From: an uncultured Persicobacter sp.
Lineage (GTDB): Bacteria; Bacteroidota; Bacteroidia; Cytophagales; Cyclobacteriaceae
Length of the DNA stretch: 64,000 nucleotides
Direction: 5' to 3'
Assembly: GCA_947498325.1 (NCBI GenBank)
Contig: CANMKE010000011.1
Span: 62,001 to 126,000 of the forward strand
Position 1 is the first letter of the stretch. Every line of letters starts with the position of its first letter. This document shows positions 46,197 through 55,000 of this stretch, in pieces. Position numbers and translations under genes: made by a program. The notes beneath the pieces are model-generated. The model was not told where the DNA came from. It searched no databases and was given only the letters and a program-made list of their open reading frames with translations.

Positions 46197-46490
46197 TAAT
46201 AACAAGCCCTTATTGTTGCACGGCATTTTAAGTATTCACCGATGAGTGGCATTAATAGACTTTGTAGATATTTACGCGCAAAATAACGAAAGCACATCAG
46301 CCATTTGTTTCGAATTGGCTTTGGTTGGTAACTGATTGGTTGCAAGGTGTTTTTGGGTGCTGAATAGTTGATAAATAAAACAAATTCCCCAAAAAAATAG
46401 CCCATTTTACCGTTTATCAAAAAGGTGAAGTAAAATTGTTTAAGATTCAACCAATTTACTATCTTCAGGTAGATATCAAAAATTACTACC
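46197..46490. other. Intergenic region, no gene seen
   Basis: This 294-bp AT-rich gap precedes the hypothetical gene at 46491. No terminator, RNA or repeat was recognised. Confidence 0.35.
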
Positions 46491-46925
46491 ATGCGTCTCC
46501 TGTTATTTTCCCTATTTACGATGGCTCTTCTGGTCGGGAGTTTTTTTCTTGACAATCAAAAAAGTTTACGTCAGCATTTGGCTGATCAGCAGTTTATTAC
46601 CTTGAATAATTTAGCCCTCGAGGTGGAAATGCTGGTAGATTATGAGGCCGATGAGGAGGCAAATACATGGGCGCAAATTCAGCTCTGGTGGTCGGTAGGG
46701 GTAAGTGCAGAGCTTCACCAAAAGGCAACCTCCTTGTTTCCTTCGGTGCAGTATTTTGTTTTTAGCTACCACAACACTTTGAAAGAACACCCATTTCCTG
46801 TAAATATTCCCGATGTTAATCCACGGATTGAAGACTATCAAATTCCAAGCATAATGAAGTCGCCATCATGTGTGCCTGCACCGCCTTGTTTGGAGGAGCA
46901 AAGCGGTAGGGCTACAAACTGTTAA
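46491..46925 (+). CDS. Hypothetical exported or membrane-anchored protein
   Basis: This 144-aa frame starts with a signal or anchor segment (LLLFSLFTMALLVGSFF). It is followed by a helical acidic region (LNNLALEVEMLVDYEADEEANTW), an aromatic central part (IQLWWSVGVSAELHQKATSLF) and a Pro/Cys-containing tail (SCVPAPPCLEEQ). A good terminator follows at 46968, which supports a real gene. No homologue comes to mind; a small chance remains that it is not expressed. Confidence 0.5.
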   Translation: MRLLLFSLFTMALLVGSFFLDNQKSLRQHLADQQFITLNNLALEVEMLVDYEADEEANTWAQIQLWWSVGVSAELHQKATSLFPSVQYFVFSYHNTLKEHPFPVNIPDVNPRIEDYQIPSIMKSPSCVPAPPCLEEQSGRATNC

Positions 46926-46967
46926 GCGTGGTTGATGCATTTTTCTAATCACGATTTCATAAAAAAA

Positions 46968-46999
46968 CCCGCAATGGAATCGTATCCTTGCGGGCTCTT
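46968..46999 (+). terminator. Rho-independent terminator after the 46491 gene
   Basis: CCCGCAA (46968-46974) pairs with TTGCGGG (46988-46994) with an inner GGA/TCC helix, followed by CTCTTTATTT. The A7 run on the left could make it bidirectional. Confidence 0.7.
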
Positions 47000-47121
47000 T
47001 ATTTGTCAGCAGATAGCGTCTTTAAATGTCGGCAAATAAGTGAATCATTGAATTTTAGTCACCTGTTTTAGTTTACTGCTAATTTTCATCGGAATGATGC
47101 CACCGCCATTTGACTTGTCGC

Positions 47122-47961
47122 CTACTTACTGTTTTTCTTTAGAATTCGATGCACCTCATTGATGACCAAAGGACAGCCGGGCTTGATGATGCCATGATTG
47201 TACCCTTGCAGTTCAAGTAAGTGGACATCCGTTGCGCCATTAACTTTCATCATACGATACATATAAGCATTTTCCTCCTGGCGGCCAAGAAGTTCTAAAT
47301 GTCTGTCTCCGGTAATTAGCAATAATGGCGAAGCATCTTTTCGGCAGTGGTAAAGCGGTGCCATATCATCGATAATTGGCGTTTTACCATCAATGCCCCT
47401 TTCTTTGCGAATGGTAAAATGCGTGATGGTATGACCACTCAAAGGGATCATTCCCGCAATATCATTGGCATCAATATTATATTTGGCCAGGTATTTTTTG
47501 TCCAAGCCTACCATCATGTCCAGGTAACCGCCAGCACTGTGGCCAGAAAGAAAAATTTTTGATGGATCGCCATTGTATTCCTTGATATGTTTGAATACCC
47601 ACGCTACCGAAGCGGCCGCGTCTTCCACATATACTGGGCTTTTTACCTTGGGATGAAAACGATATTGAACAGATACTACTGCTACTCCCTGATTCTTGAG
47701 TCCTGCGGGAATATCATTATCGCCTCCACTAAGTCCTCCACCATGAAACCAAACGACCGTGGCAAAATCTTTTTTGTCTTCAGGATAATAGATTTTCAAA
47801 CGACATTGAGATTTCATGTAGTCGTCTGAACGCATTTCCTTTTTGCTGTAATAAGGAATTTTCTCAAGTAGCTTATAATGGGCTTTTTGAGCAAAAATGG
47901 GGGAGGTGAAAAATAAAAACAGGATGGTGGTCAAGACGGCCTGTTGTTGTAGCTTTTTCAT
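47122..47961 (-). CDS. Exported alpha/beta-hydrolase (esterase/lipase-like)
   Basis: This protein is about 279 aa from ATG 47961 (an upstream ATG at 47997 adds 12 residues). It has a signal peptide (LTTILFLFFTSPIFAQ). Features of the hormone-sensitive-lipase/carboxylesterase-like branch are visible: oxyanion-hole motif WFHGGGLSGGDND, nucleophile elbow LSGHSAGGYL (Ser), an acidic residue in ITGDRHLELLG and the His in GYNHGIIKPG. Substrate could be an acetylated carbohydrate or other ester; it is not determined. It stands alone. Confidence 0.8.
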   Translation of the reverse strand: MKKLQQQAVLTTILFLFFTSPIFAQKAHYKLLEKIPYYSKKEMRSDDYMKSQCRLKIYYPEDKKDFATVVWFHGGGLSGGDNDIPAGLKNQGVAVVSVQYRFHPKVKSPVYVEDAAASVAWVFKHIKEYNGDPSKIFLSGHSAGGYLDMMVGLDKKYLAKYNIDANDIAGMIPLSGHTITHFTIRKERGIDGKTPIIDDMAPLYHCRKDASPLLLITGDRHLELLGRQEENAYMYRMMKVNGATDVHLLELQGYNHGIIKPGCPLVINEVHRILKKNSK

Positions 47962-48324
47962 TGTCAAATGGTGTAGTTTTAGAAAAAAATTAATCATGTG
48001 TTCACGGCTTAAAAATCGTGATTGTATCTAAGCTTTAAACGCCCTCCTAAGGTCGGTGAATCTTTTCGGCAAATCAATACAAAATAGAAGGATTAATTTA
48101 TGGGAAATCTCTCTATCTAAAATTGGCGATGAAGCATTTTCGAAGTCCGAATTGCAAAATACCACTGATACCCCCCTGTGTCATGTACCTGCCAAGCCAA
48201 TTGTAAATAGACTTGTCAATAAACAGCATAAATAATTATCAGTGCATTTACAGTGCATTAAGGCTGTCCATTTTTGCATCATAGTTAATGAAAACAATCA
48301 TTTAATCATTAGAGGTGCAAATCA
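47962..48324. other. Intergenic region between divergent genes
   Basis: This gap of about 363 bp separates the esterase from the HNH operon and should hold promoters for both directions. TCAGTGCATTTACAGTGCAT near 48240 contains a short direct repeat (CAGTGCAT, twice, 11 bp apart), a possible regulator site. Nothing else was recognised. Confidence 0.35.
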
Positions 48325-48432
48325 ATGACAGCCGTTTTTTTTGAGAATATAGCGCAGGAGATGCTCCAAATAAAAAAGGAGTTCAAGCAGTACAGGTTAA
48401 TCATTTCAATAGCAACAAATGCATACTTATGA
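48325..48432 (+). CDS. Candidate 35-aa ORF coupled to the HNH gene
   Basis: An ATG at 48325 opens a 35-codon frame starting MTAVFFENIAQEMLQIKKEF, with helical character, ending in a TGA that overlaps the start of the next gene as ATGA (48429-48432). AGAGG lies 9-13 nt upstream as a possible ribosome-binding site. The exact stop-start overlap is typical of coupled genes. The frame is short enough to arise by chance, so this is tentative. It could be a leader peptide or a small component of the following operon. Confidence 0.4.
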   Translation: MTAVFFENIAQEMLQIKKEFKQYRLIISIATNAYL

Positions 48433-48731
48433 AAGAGGAAGTGTTGTTGCAGAATGTAAAGGCTGATCATCATACCTATGAGACTTACCTTAACGATGAA
48501 AGGTGGAAGCGAAAGCGCTTGGAAATCATCAACCGTGATCAGGGGAAATGCCTTTGCTGTGGGGCGAAGGAACATTTAGTGGTTCATCACCGGCAATATT
48601 GGTGGTCAAAAACCCTTGATCGGCACGTAGATCCATGGTGTTATCCCAAGTCTAACCTGATTACACTCTGTCAGGAATGTCATAAAAATGGACATGCGAA
48701 ATTTAAAGTTGTAACTAAATATATAGATTGA
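48429..48731 (+). CDS. HNH-endonuclease-like protein
   Basis: This 100-aa protein has a zinc-coordinated HNH fold: CLCC (C41, C44), the His pair VVHHRQYWW (H53-H54), N76 in NLITL, and CQECHKNGH (C81, C84, H85, H89). The Zn-knuckle Cys residues and the catalytic His plus Asn are all present. HNH domains typically cut DNA and occur in restriction, homing and defence proteins; some stand-alone versions process phage or plasmid DNA. It is followed without a gap by a coiled-coil gene (TGA at 48729-48731, next ATG at 48734) and a DUF4407 gene, so the three form one operon. Target is unknown. Confidence 0.8.
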   Translation: MKEEVLLQNVKADHHTYETYLNDERWKRKRLEIINRDQGKCLCCGAKEHLVVHHRQYWWSKTLDRHVDPWCYPKSNLITLCQECHKNGHAKFKVVTKYID

Positions 48732-48733
48732 AA

Positions 48734-49255
48734 ATGAGTTTATTATCTCGAATATTCGGACAAAAGAAGACACCAGTTAAAACCCTTTTTATAGATGAAA
48801 ATGATCCGGAGGAAAAAGTAACCATCAAGATGGTTGATGAAGATGAAGCGGACAACGATGATTTCAGAAATATTTCAGATGTTTACTCCTATTTAAGACA
48901 AGATTGGCAGCAAAGGGGATTTGAGGATGCTATTAAAAATCCAGAATTGTCCAATCTTGCTTTGATGAAGAATGTGATTGTCGATGATTTCAATCTACGC
49001 ATTCAAGAGTTGAGACTAAAATATGAGATGGAGTTGCACGAGTTGGAACACCGTATAGATTTCAATCGGAAAAATTTGTTGGATCAGATTGCCGAAGATC
49101 TTGAGGTCAAAAAGAAAAAGCACAACATGTCCATTGATGAGTTGCAGCAGATTAAAGCATCAATTTCTGAGGAAGGTTCAATTTTTAGAAATTCCTTAAA
49201 AAAATACGAAGCAGGTTTCATCCAAAAAATTCGAGAGAATGAGAAAGAAAGATAG
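48734..49255 (+). CDS. Coiled-coil protein of the HNH/DUF4407 operon
   Basis: This protein is about 173 aa. An N-terminal basic segment (LLSRIFGQKKTPVKTLFI) is followed by an acidic linker (ENDPEEKVTIKMVDEDEADNDD), then a long heptad-rich helix from about residue 95 to 170 (LRIQELRLKYEMELHELEHR and onward, KKKKHNMSIDELQQIKASIS). No membrane segment or enzymatic motif is visible. It overlaps the next gene by 17 nt. A scaffold linking the HNH protein and the membrane protein is a reasonable guess. I do not recognise the family. Confidence 0.7.
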   Translation: MSLLSRIFGQKKTPVKTLFIDENDPEEKVTIKMVDEDEADNDDFRNISDVYSYLRQDWQQRGFEDAIKNPELSNLALMKNVIVDDFNLRIQELRLKYEMELHELEHRIDFNRKNLLDQIAEDLEVKKKKHNMSIDELQQIKASISEEGSIFRNSLKKYEAGFIQKIRENEKER

Positions 49256-50258
49256 ATTTTTACGGTTCAGTTGTTTCTTATGTTCGATAAACTATGATGT
49301 GATCAATAGTTGTTCGGAACTTAGTAAATCCAAAATCAAGAAAATTGGCTCAGCATTGATGTTGGTGTCCGTACTTTGGTTTTTTATAGGATTCTCTTTT
49401 TACCAAACCTATATCAGCGAGTCCTCTTTTATTGGCCCAATCGTATCAGGGTCCTTGATGGTGCTGATGGTCACCTGGATCGAGCGACAGCTGGTCTTGA
49501 AGGTGGTCGATAATAAATGGGTCAAAATGCCAAGGATCATTCTGGCCTTATGTATGGCTTTAGTCGGGGCAGTCTTGATTGACCAGAAATTATTTCAAGA
49601 GGATATTGAGTTGGAGCGGGAAACCTATATAACGGAACGGGCAGATAAGGTTTATGAAAGCAGATCCTTAATTATTAAGTCGGAGGTGCAAGAATTAGAC
49701 TCACTTTTGGGTAAATACAGGGCTGATTTGGATGTTGTCAATCGTAAGTTTGAGAAGAACCCAAATACGAAGAACTATAAATATGTAAATGTCCCACATA
49801 CGGTCAAAGTCCCCGGTCCCAACAATACGGAGCGTGATTCTATCTATTATGAAAGAAGGCTTTCAGAGTCAAACACAACCATTAATCAAGGTTTGTATAA
49901 TAGCATTGAGAACCTGAAGAAAATCATTGGAGAGAAAGAGGAGGCGAAGACAACAAAATTGGCAGAACTAACTTCAATGCGAGAAGATATTCGTCAAAAG
50001 TTAATGGAGCGTAAAGGCCTTTTGGATGAATTGAATATCATGGTTAAAGTGCTTTCTGATTCCGCAGTAGCAATGATCTTTTGGTTGATTTGGTTTGTAT
50101 TGGTGTTAATGATCGAACTTTTGGTACTCTTTGCTACCAGTGGGCAAACTGATTATGACAGTAAGCTACAAGCACAAAAGGAGCAAATGATCCGCAATTT
50201 GCGTGAAGAGGTCGTTTCAGATGACCTAATTTATACTAAACAACAACATCAAGACTAA
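49239..50258 (+). CDS. DUF4407-family membrane protein with long coiled-coil loop
   Basis: This 339-aa protein has three hydrophobic segments near the N-terminus (about 37-58, 64-80, 99-116) and a fourth at about 275-298 (AVAMIFWLIWFVLVLMIELL), separated by a predicted coiled-coil loop of about 150 residues (roughly 120-270). This matches the DUF4407 layout: TM cluster, coiled coil, TM. The family is uncharacterised. The start overlaps the coiled-coil gene by 17 nt, and the stop is directly followed by the start of the transpeptidase gene at 50259. The whole unit looks like a membrane-linked complex; a link to DNA surveillance through the HNH partner is speculation. Confidence 0.72.
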   Translation: MRKKDRFLRFSCFLCSINYDVINSCSELSKSKIKKIGSALMLVSVLWFFIGFSFYQTYISESSFIGPIVSGSLMVLMVTWIERQLVLKVVDNKWVKMPRIILALCMALVGAVLIDQKLFQEDIELERETYITERADKVYESRSLIIKSEVQELDSLLGKYRADLDVVNRKFEKNPNTKNYKYVNVPHTVKVPGPNNTERDSIYYERRLSESNTTINQGLYNSIENLKKIIGEKEEAKTTKLAELTSMREDIRQKLMERKGLLDELNIMVKVLSDSAVAMIFWLIWFVLVLMIELLVLFATSGQTDYDSKLQAQKEQMIRNLREEVVSDDLIYTKQQHQD

Positions 50259-50917
50259 ATGCCCCAACTCCCCAACATCCTATTATCCCTAATGCTTCTG
50301 TTGGCTTGCAGTTCTGCTGAAAAAGCCGATCAGCAACCATCAGCAACCATCAGCAACCATCAGCACCGACGCCCGAAATTCGATCGGAGGAAGCCTTGCA
50401 TTTTTGCAAACAAAAAGGCTTCAATACCGACTTCGCTATTTTGGTGGATATGTCCGTTCATTCGGGCAAGTATCGCTTGTTTGTTTATGATTTTAACAAT
50501 CATCGCATTGAGCGTTCTGCATTGGTTTCGCATGGTTGTGGCGAGAGTTGGTGGGGAGCGGATCAAAGCAAGACCAATCCTGTATTTTCAAATGTTCTTG
50601 AGAGCCATAAATCCTCTTTGGGTAAATACAAAATTGGTAAGCGGGGATGGAGCAACTGGGGGATACATGTCAATTACCGTATGCATGGTTTGGAACCAAC
50701 CAACAGCAATGCCAACAGACGAGATATTGTCTTACACTCATGGGAACAGGTTTTGGATGAAGAGCCCTATCCCGATGGCACGGCAGAGGGTTGGGGCTGT
50801 CCGGCGGTGAGCAATGAGGTGATGAGGTATTTAGATAAAAAGTTGAAAAATAGCCGACGACCTGTTTTGTTTTGGATTTATCAGAGCAGACCGCCAGTGG
50901 TTGCGGTGGAGGAGTAG
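50259..50917 (+). pseudogene. L,D-transpeptidase-like lipoprotein out of frame at a 10-bp tandem repeat (possibly phase-variable)
   Basis: A lipoprotein signal (MPQLPNILLSLMLLLACSS, lipobox LLAC) begins at ATG 50259, but the frame leaves the rest of the gene at three tandem copies of CAGCAACCAT (50331-50360) plus a partial CAGCA. The catalytic part is in another frame: EEALHFCKQKGFN, then FSNVLESHKSSLGKYKIGKR, MHGLEPTNSNANRRDIVLHS and EGWGCPAVS, the Cys motif of the YkuD-like murein L,D-transpeptidase-catalytic-domain family. Four copies of the unit (or one) would join both frames; with four, the product is about 222 aa. The downstream frame could also start at TTG 50396 without a signal peptide. 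The protein would act on peptidoglycan. It follows the DUF4407 gene immediately. Confidence 0.75.
50331..50365 (+). repeat. 10-bp tandem repeat (CAGCAACCAT x3 plus partial)
   Basis: Three perfect copies at 50331-50340, 50341-50350 and 50351-50360 are followed by CAGCA. As 10 is not a multiple of 3, loss or gain of one unit shifts the reading frame, so the repeat could act as a slip-strand on/off switch. Confidence 0.85.
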
Positions 50918-50949
50918 TTTATTCTATATTTGGCGAATACGTTTTGTAG

Positions 50950-51140
50950 GGGGCTGTTTCACAACCATAATCCGATAATACACCACGAAATTTTATTTGG
51001 CCACTGTATGGGCTGACCTATGTGTCTGCCCGAGTCATCATAAATTTTGGATGGTTTGGATACACACGTAGGTGCATCTGTACAGCTCACGAAATAATAT
51101 TTTGCACTAAATTCAAAGAAGTGAGTTGTGCGACAGCCCC
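50950..51140 (+). mobile_element. 191-bp MITE-like element, copy 1
   Basis: The element has terminal inverted repeats, GGGGCTGTTTCACAAC at the left and the complement of GGGGCTGTCGCACAAC at the right, and no coding capacity. Its reverse complement matches 62926-63116 along the full 191 bp with a modest number of substitutions (by eye around 85 percent). Terminal GGGGCTGT ends are reminiscent of several IS families, so it is probably a non-autonomous derivative. It is framed by TTTTGTAGG and CCGTACCGGTAGGTACAAAA-like arms of palindromic family 1. I see no clear target duplication. Confidence 0.8.
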
Positions 51141-51763
51141 GTACCGGTAGGTACAAAATTATCATAATAAGGAGGAAGTATCCTCTAATACAAAGAAGCC
51201 TTGAGTTTGATTCTTAAGGCTTTTTTTATGAATACGCAACCAAGAATTATGGTTAATCTATTCCAAATAACCCCACACACCCAATACTGGGCTTTTATTC
51301 CCATCATCATCATTTACCTTCTTTCTTCTGATTTTTGGTTATCCAATAGTTGATTTTCCATAATTTAACTTCAGTCTAAATTAATTTTTCAGGTATATAC
51401 CCTCAATCAAAGGCAGTAGAAGGGGGAAATGTATTCTTTAATTTTTCATCAATCCATAGCGTTGATTAAAATCGCCCCGCCAGCTGACAATTATCAGTGA
51501 CGGGGATCATTTTTTTGATTACATTAAATCATAGGAACTCAAGAAACCTACTATCATAAGATGACTTTTTAAAAAATTGCTTGACGCAGGTATATATGTT
51601 TCGGTAGTGGAGGAACAGTCAAGCCTTTAATTTTTATCTGCCCGACGGGGCGCTTTATATAGTAATGCAAGTGGGCACCGCAGGCGGTGTCGATGATTGG
51701 GCAGTCTGCCGATCATTTGGTTAGTGAAATTTTATTGGAGGTGAGGGATCGCAATTGTCGTAG

Positions 51764-51783
51764 AGACACTGCATGCAGTGTCT
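51764..51783. repeat. Palindromic repeat family 1, diverged copy
   Basis: AGACACTGCATGCAGTGTCT is a perfect 20-bp palindrome, preceded by GTAG and followed by GT as in the other copies. It shares the central GCATGC and the arm positions with GGACGTTGCATGCAACGTCC, with compensating changes that keep the palindrome. Confidence 0.6.
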
Positions 51784-51898
51784 GTCTTATATGCCGTCAG
51801 GCATAAAAACATTTAACGATCCAAGCTTAAACCTGAATTTGAAAAGTGAATTTTTCATCAATGGGATTGCTATGTCTTTTTTTATAGCCCAATCTCTT

Positions 51899-51938
51899 GT
51901 AGGGACGTTGCATGCAACGTCCGTACCGACAGGCACAA
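51899..51938 (+). repeat. Palindromic repeat family 1, copy B
   Basis: GGACGTTGCATGCAACGTCC (51903-51922) is preceded by TGTA and followed by GTACCGACAGGCACAA. It matches the minus strand of 39660-39700 nearly perfectly. Confidence 0.75.
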
Positions 51939-52070
51939 GTCCCTCATTAGCAGAACATATTTCATCCCTAAAAAGAATATCCGTGCATTTGCGAACACAG
52001 GTGCGATGCGATATGGGTGATGAATTTTTATAGATAGATAATATTTTTTCAATAAAGCAACCATATCTGT

Positions 52071-55000
52071 ATGAAGTCGAAAAAAGCCGAATTCAAGTAC
52101 CCTGGGGTACGTGTGGCTATGGACGGGAATACCGCCGCCATCATGTGTGAAAGAGAATCTTCCGATGCCGCAGGTGCATATCCAATTACCCCCTCCACCC
52201 AAATGGGGGAATACTGGGCAGAAGAAGCAGCCAAAGGACACCTCAACATCTCTGATAAACCGCTTATTTTCATTGAGCCTGAGGGCGAACATGCCGCCGC
52301 AGCCGTTACGGCAGGGCTTTCGATGACGGGGCAGCGTGCCGCGAACTTCTCCTCCGGACAAGGCATCGCCTATATGCACGAGTCGCTCTATGCGGCGGTA
52401 GGTAAACGACTGACTTACGTACTCAATATCGGTGCGCGTGCGATGACCAAATCCACCCTGAACGTACATGCCGGACACGATGACTATCATGCCATTGATG
52501 ATACAGGATTCTTTCAGCTTTTTGCCAAAAAAGCACAGCACGTTGCCGATCTAAATATCATTTCTCACCGTATTGCCGAGTTGGCGCTGACCCCTGGCGT
52601 TATCGCTCAGGATGGTTTCTTGACCACTCACTTGATCGAGTCACTGAATTTGCCGGAGCGCGAATTGATTAAAGAATATCTCGGCTGTCCGGATGATATC
52701 ATCAACACGCCGACCCCTGCGCAGGAAATTATTTATGGTCCGACGCGCCGACGCATCCCCGAAGTTTGGGATGTGGACAATCCACTGATGGCAGGTATCG
52801 TTCAGAATCAGGATTCTTATATGCAGTCCGTGGCGGCGCAACGTCCATTCTTCTTCGATCATATTCAAGAACTAACCGATCAGGCTTTTTCTGAATTTTA
52901 CGAGCTCACAGGGCGTTGCTATTCCCGCGTGATGACTTATAAAGCATCCGATGCGGATTACCTGATCATTGGTCAGGGTAGTGTGGTGTCGAGTGCCGAA
53001 GCGGTGGTGGACTATATCCGAGAGACCCGAGGCATCAAGGTTGGCGTAGTGGACTTGGTGATGTTCCGTCCGTTCCCTGCTGATTTGATTGGTGATATTA
53101 TAAAAGGTAAAAAAGGCGTTGTGGTATTGGAGCGTTTGGATCAGCCATTGGCAGAAGATGCGCCGATCATGCGGGAACTTCGCGCGGTAGCTTCCAAATG
53201 TTTGGAGAATGGAGCGCATAAACATGATAAGCCTTATCCGAAGTTGGCTTCTTATCATGCGAAAGAAATGCCTGCTTTGTACAGCGGATCTTTCGGAATG
53301 GGTAGCCGTGATTTGCAGCCTGAGGGTATCATCGGAGCGATTGAAAACATGTTGCCCGATGGTCCGAAGAAAAAGCAATTCTACTTGTCGATTGACTTTA
53401 TTCGTGAAAATGCTTTCACCCCAAAACAAAGGGCGCATCAAGAAACAATCGAGGAGGCTTATCCCAACATCAAACAGCTTTCGGTACGTGGATCGGAGAA
53501 TCCGAACCTGATGCCAAAAGGTGCGGTAACGGTTCGTTTCCACTCTGTTGGTGGATGGGGAGCGATCACTACTGGTAAGAATTTGGCCATGACCCTCTTT
53601 GAATTGCTGGGTTATGACATCAAAGCCAATCCAAAATACGGATCGGAGAAAAAAGGGCAGCCAACGACTTATTATCTCGCCGCCTCACCGGAGCCAATCC
53701 GCATCAATTGTGAATATTATTTTGTGGATGTGGTCTTGTCGCCGGATCCAAATGTATTCAAGCACACCAATGCCCTTGCCGGTCTGAAAAAAGGCGGTAG
53801 CTTCATTATCCAAAGTGATAAAGATACACCGGAAGAAGTATGGGCGGATATTCCAAAGCATTATCAAAAACTGATCATCGATCAGGAAATCCGAATTTTC
53901 TATATCGACGGATTTAAAATTGCCCGTGAAGAGGCAACCGATCCGGAATTGCAATTGAGAATGCAAGGGATTGCCTTCCAAGGAGCGTTCTTCTCGGCTT
54001 CTCCTTTGATGGAAAAAGCAGGATTGTCGGACGAAAAGTTGCTCAAGGCCATCGAAGATCAGTTGCAACATAAATTTGGGGCAAAAGGTCAGCGCGTGGT
54101 AGAGGATAACATGCGGGTGGTGAAACGTGGTTTCACCGAAGTGCATGAAATCACCAATAAAGAGATCACCACCATTGATCCGATGATGGAGGATGTACAG
54201 GCGCAAACCATCCCAACGATTCTGAAGCAAAAACCACAGAGCGAAAGCAAGCTGTCGGACATTCACCGCTTCTGGGAGCAAACGGGTAATTTCTACCTCC
54301 GTGGAATGGGTAACGACAACCTGACCGATCCATTCATTGGTTTGAGTGTGATGCCGGCCACCACGGCACTTTTCCGTGACATGACCGGTATCCGTTTTGA
54401 GCATCCGGAGTGGGTGGCTGATAACTGTACCGCCTGTGGGAAATGTTACACCGCCTGTCCTGATACCGCATTGCCTGGCTTGGTATCATCGGTCGGTGAT
54501 GTGTTGAATACCGTGGTTAAGCAGGTAACAAAACGATTTGGAAAACCTGTACATTTGCAAAAAGCCGTACGCTCTATGGAGAAAGAGATGCGGGAGGCGA
54601 TGCTCAATAAACATGAAGAGGAAACGGTCAATGAATTGTTGCATCGCAAGGTGGATGAACTGATTGGCGCCAATGCGGATAACCAAGATTTGATTTCCGA
54701 GCTGCACAATTTCAAATCCGTTTTGGGTGGATTCAAATTTGCCCTGACACGCCCGTATTTCCACTTAAAAGAAAAGAAAAAACCAAACAGCGGTGGATTG
54801 TTCAGCATCACGCTTAATCCACAAACCTGTAAAGGCTGTATGGAATGCGTTGAAGTTTGTGAAGATGACGCCTTGCGCCCAATCACCCAAACAGAAGATG
54901 GAGTAGCGGCATTGCGCAAAGATTGGCGATTGTGGGAGGCGCTTCCGAATACACCGGAAGAGTACAGCCGCATTGACAACCTCGAAGAAAAAATCGGAGC

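Larger units (their letters stand above)
50918..52070. other. Long repeat-rich intergenic region upstream of the PFOR gene
   Basis: These 1153 bp contain the MITE copy 1 (50950-51140), flanking arms of palindromic family 1, two palindromes (51764-51783, 51899-51938) and a small hairpin (TATGCC/GGCATA near 51790). I see no convincing gene. The promoter of the PFOR gene must lie in the last few hundred bp. Confidence 0.6.

Noticed and set aside
51773-52033. 86-codon plus-strand frame upstream of the PFOR gene
   Set aside because: It is made partly of palindromic repeat sequence and has no motif.
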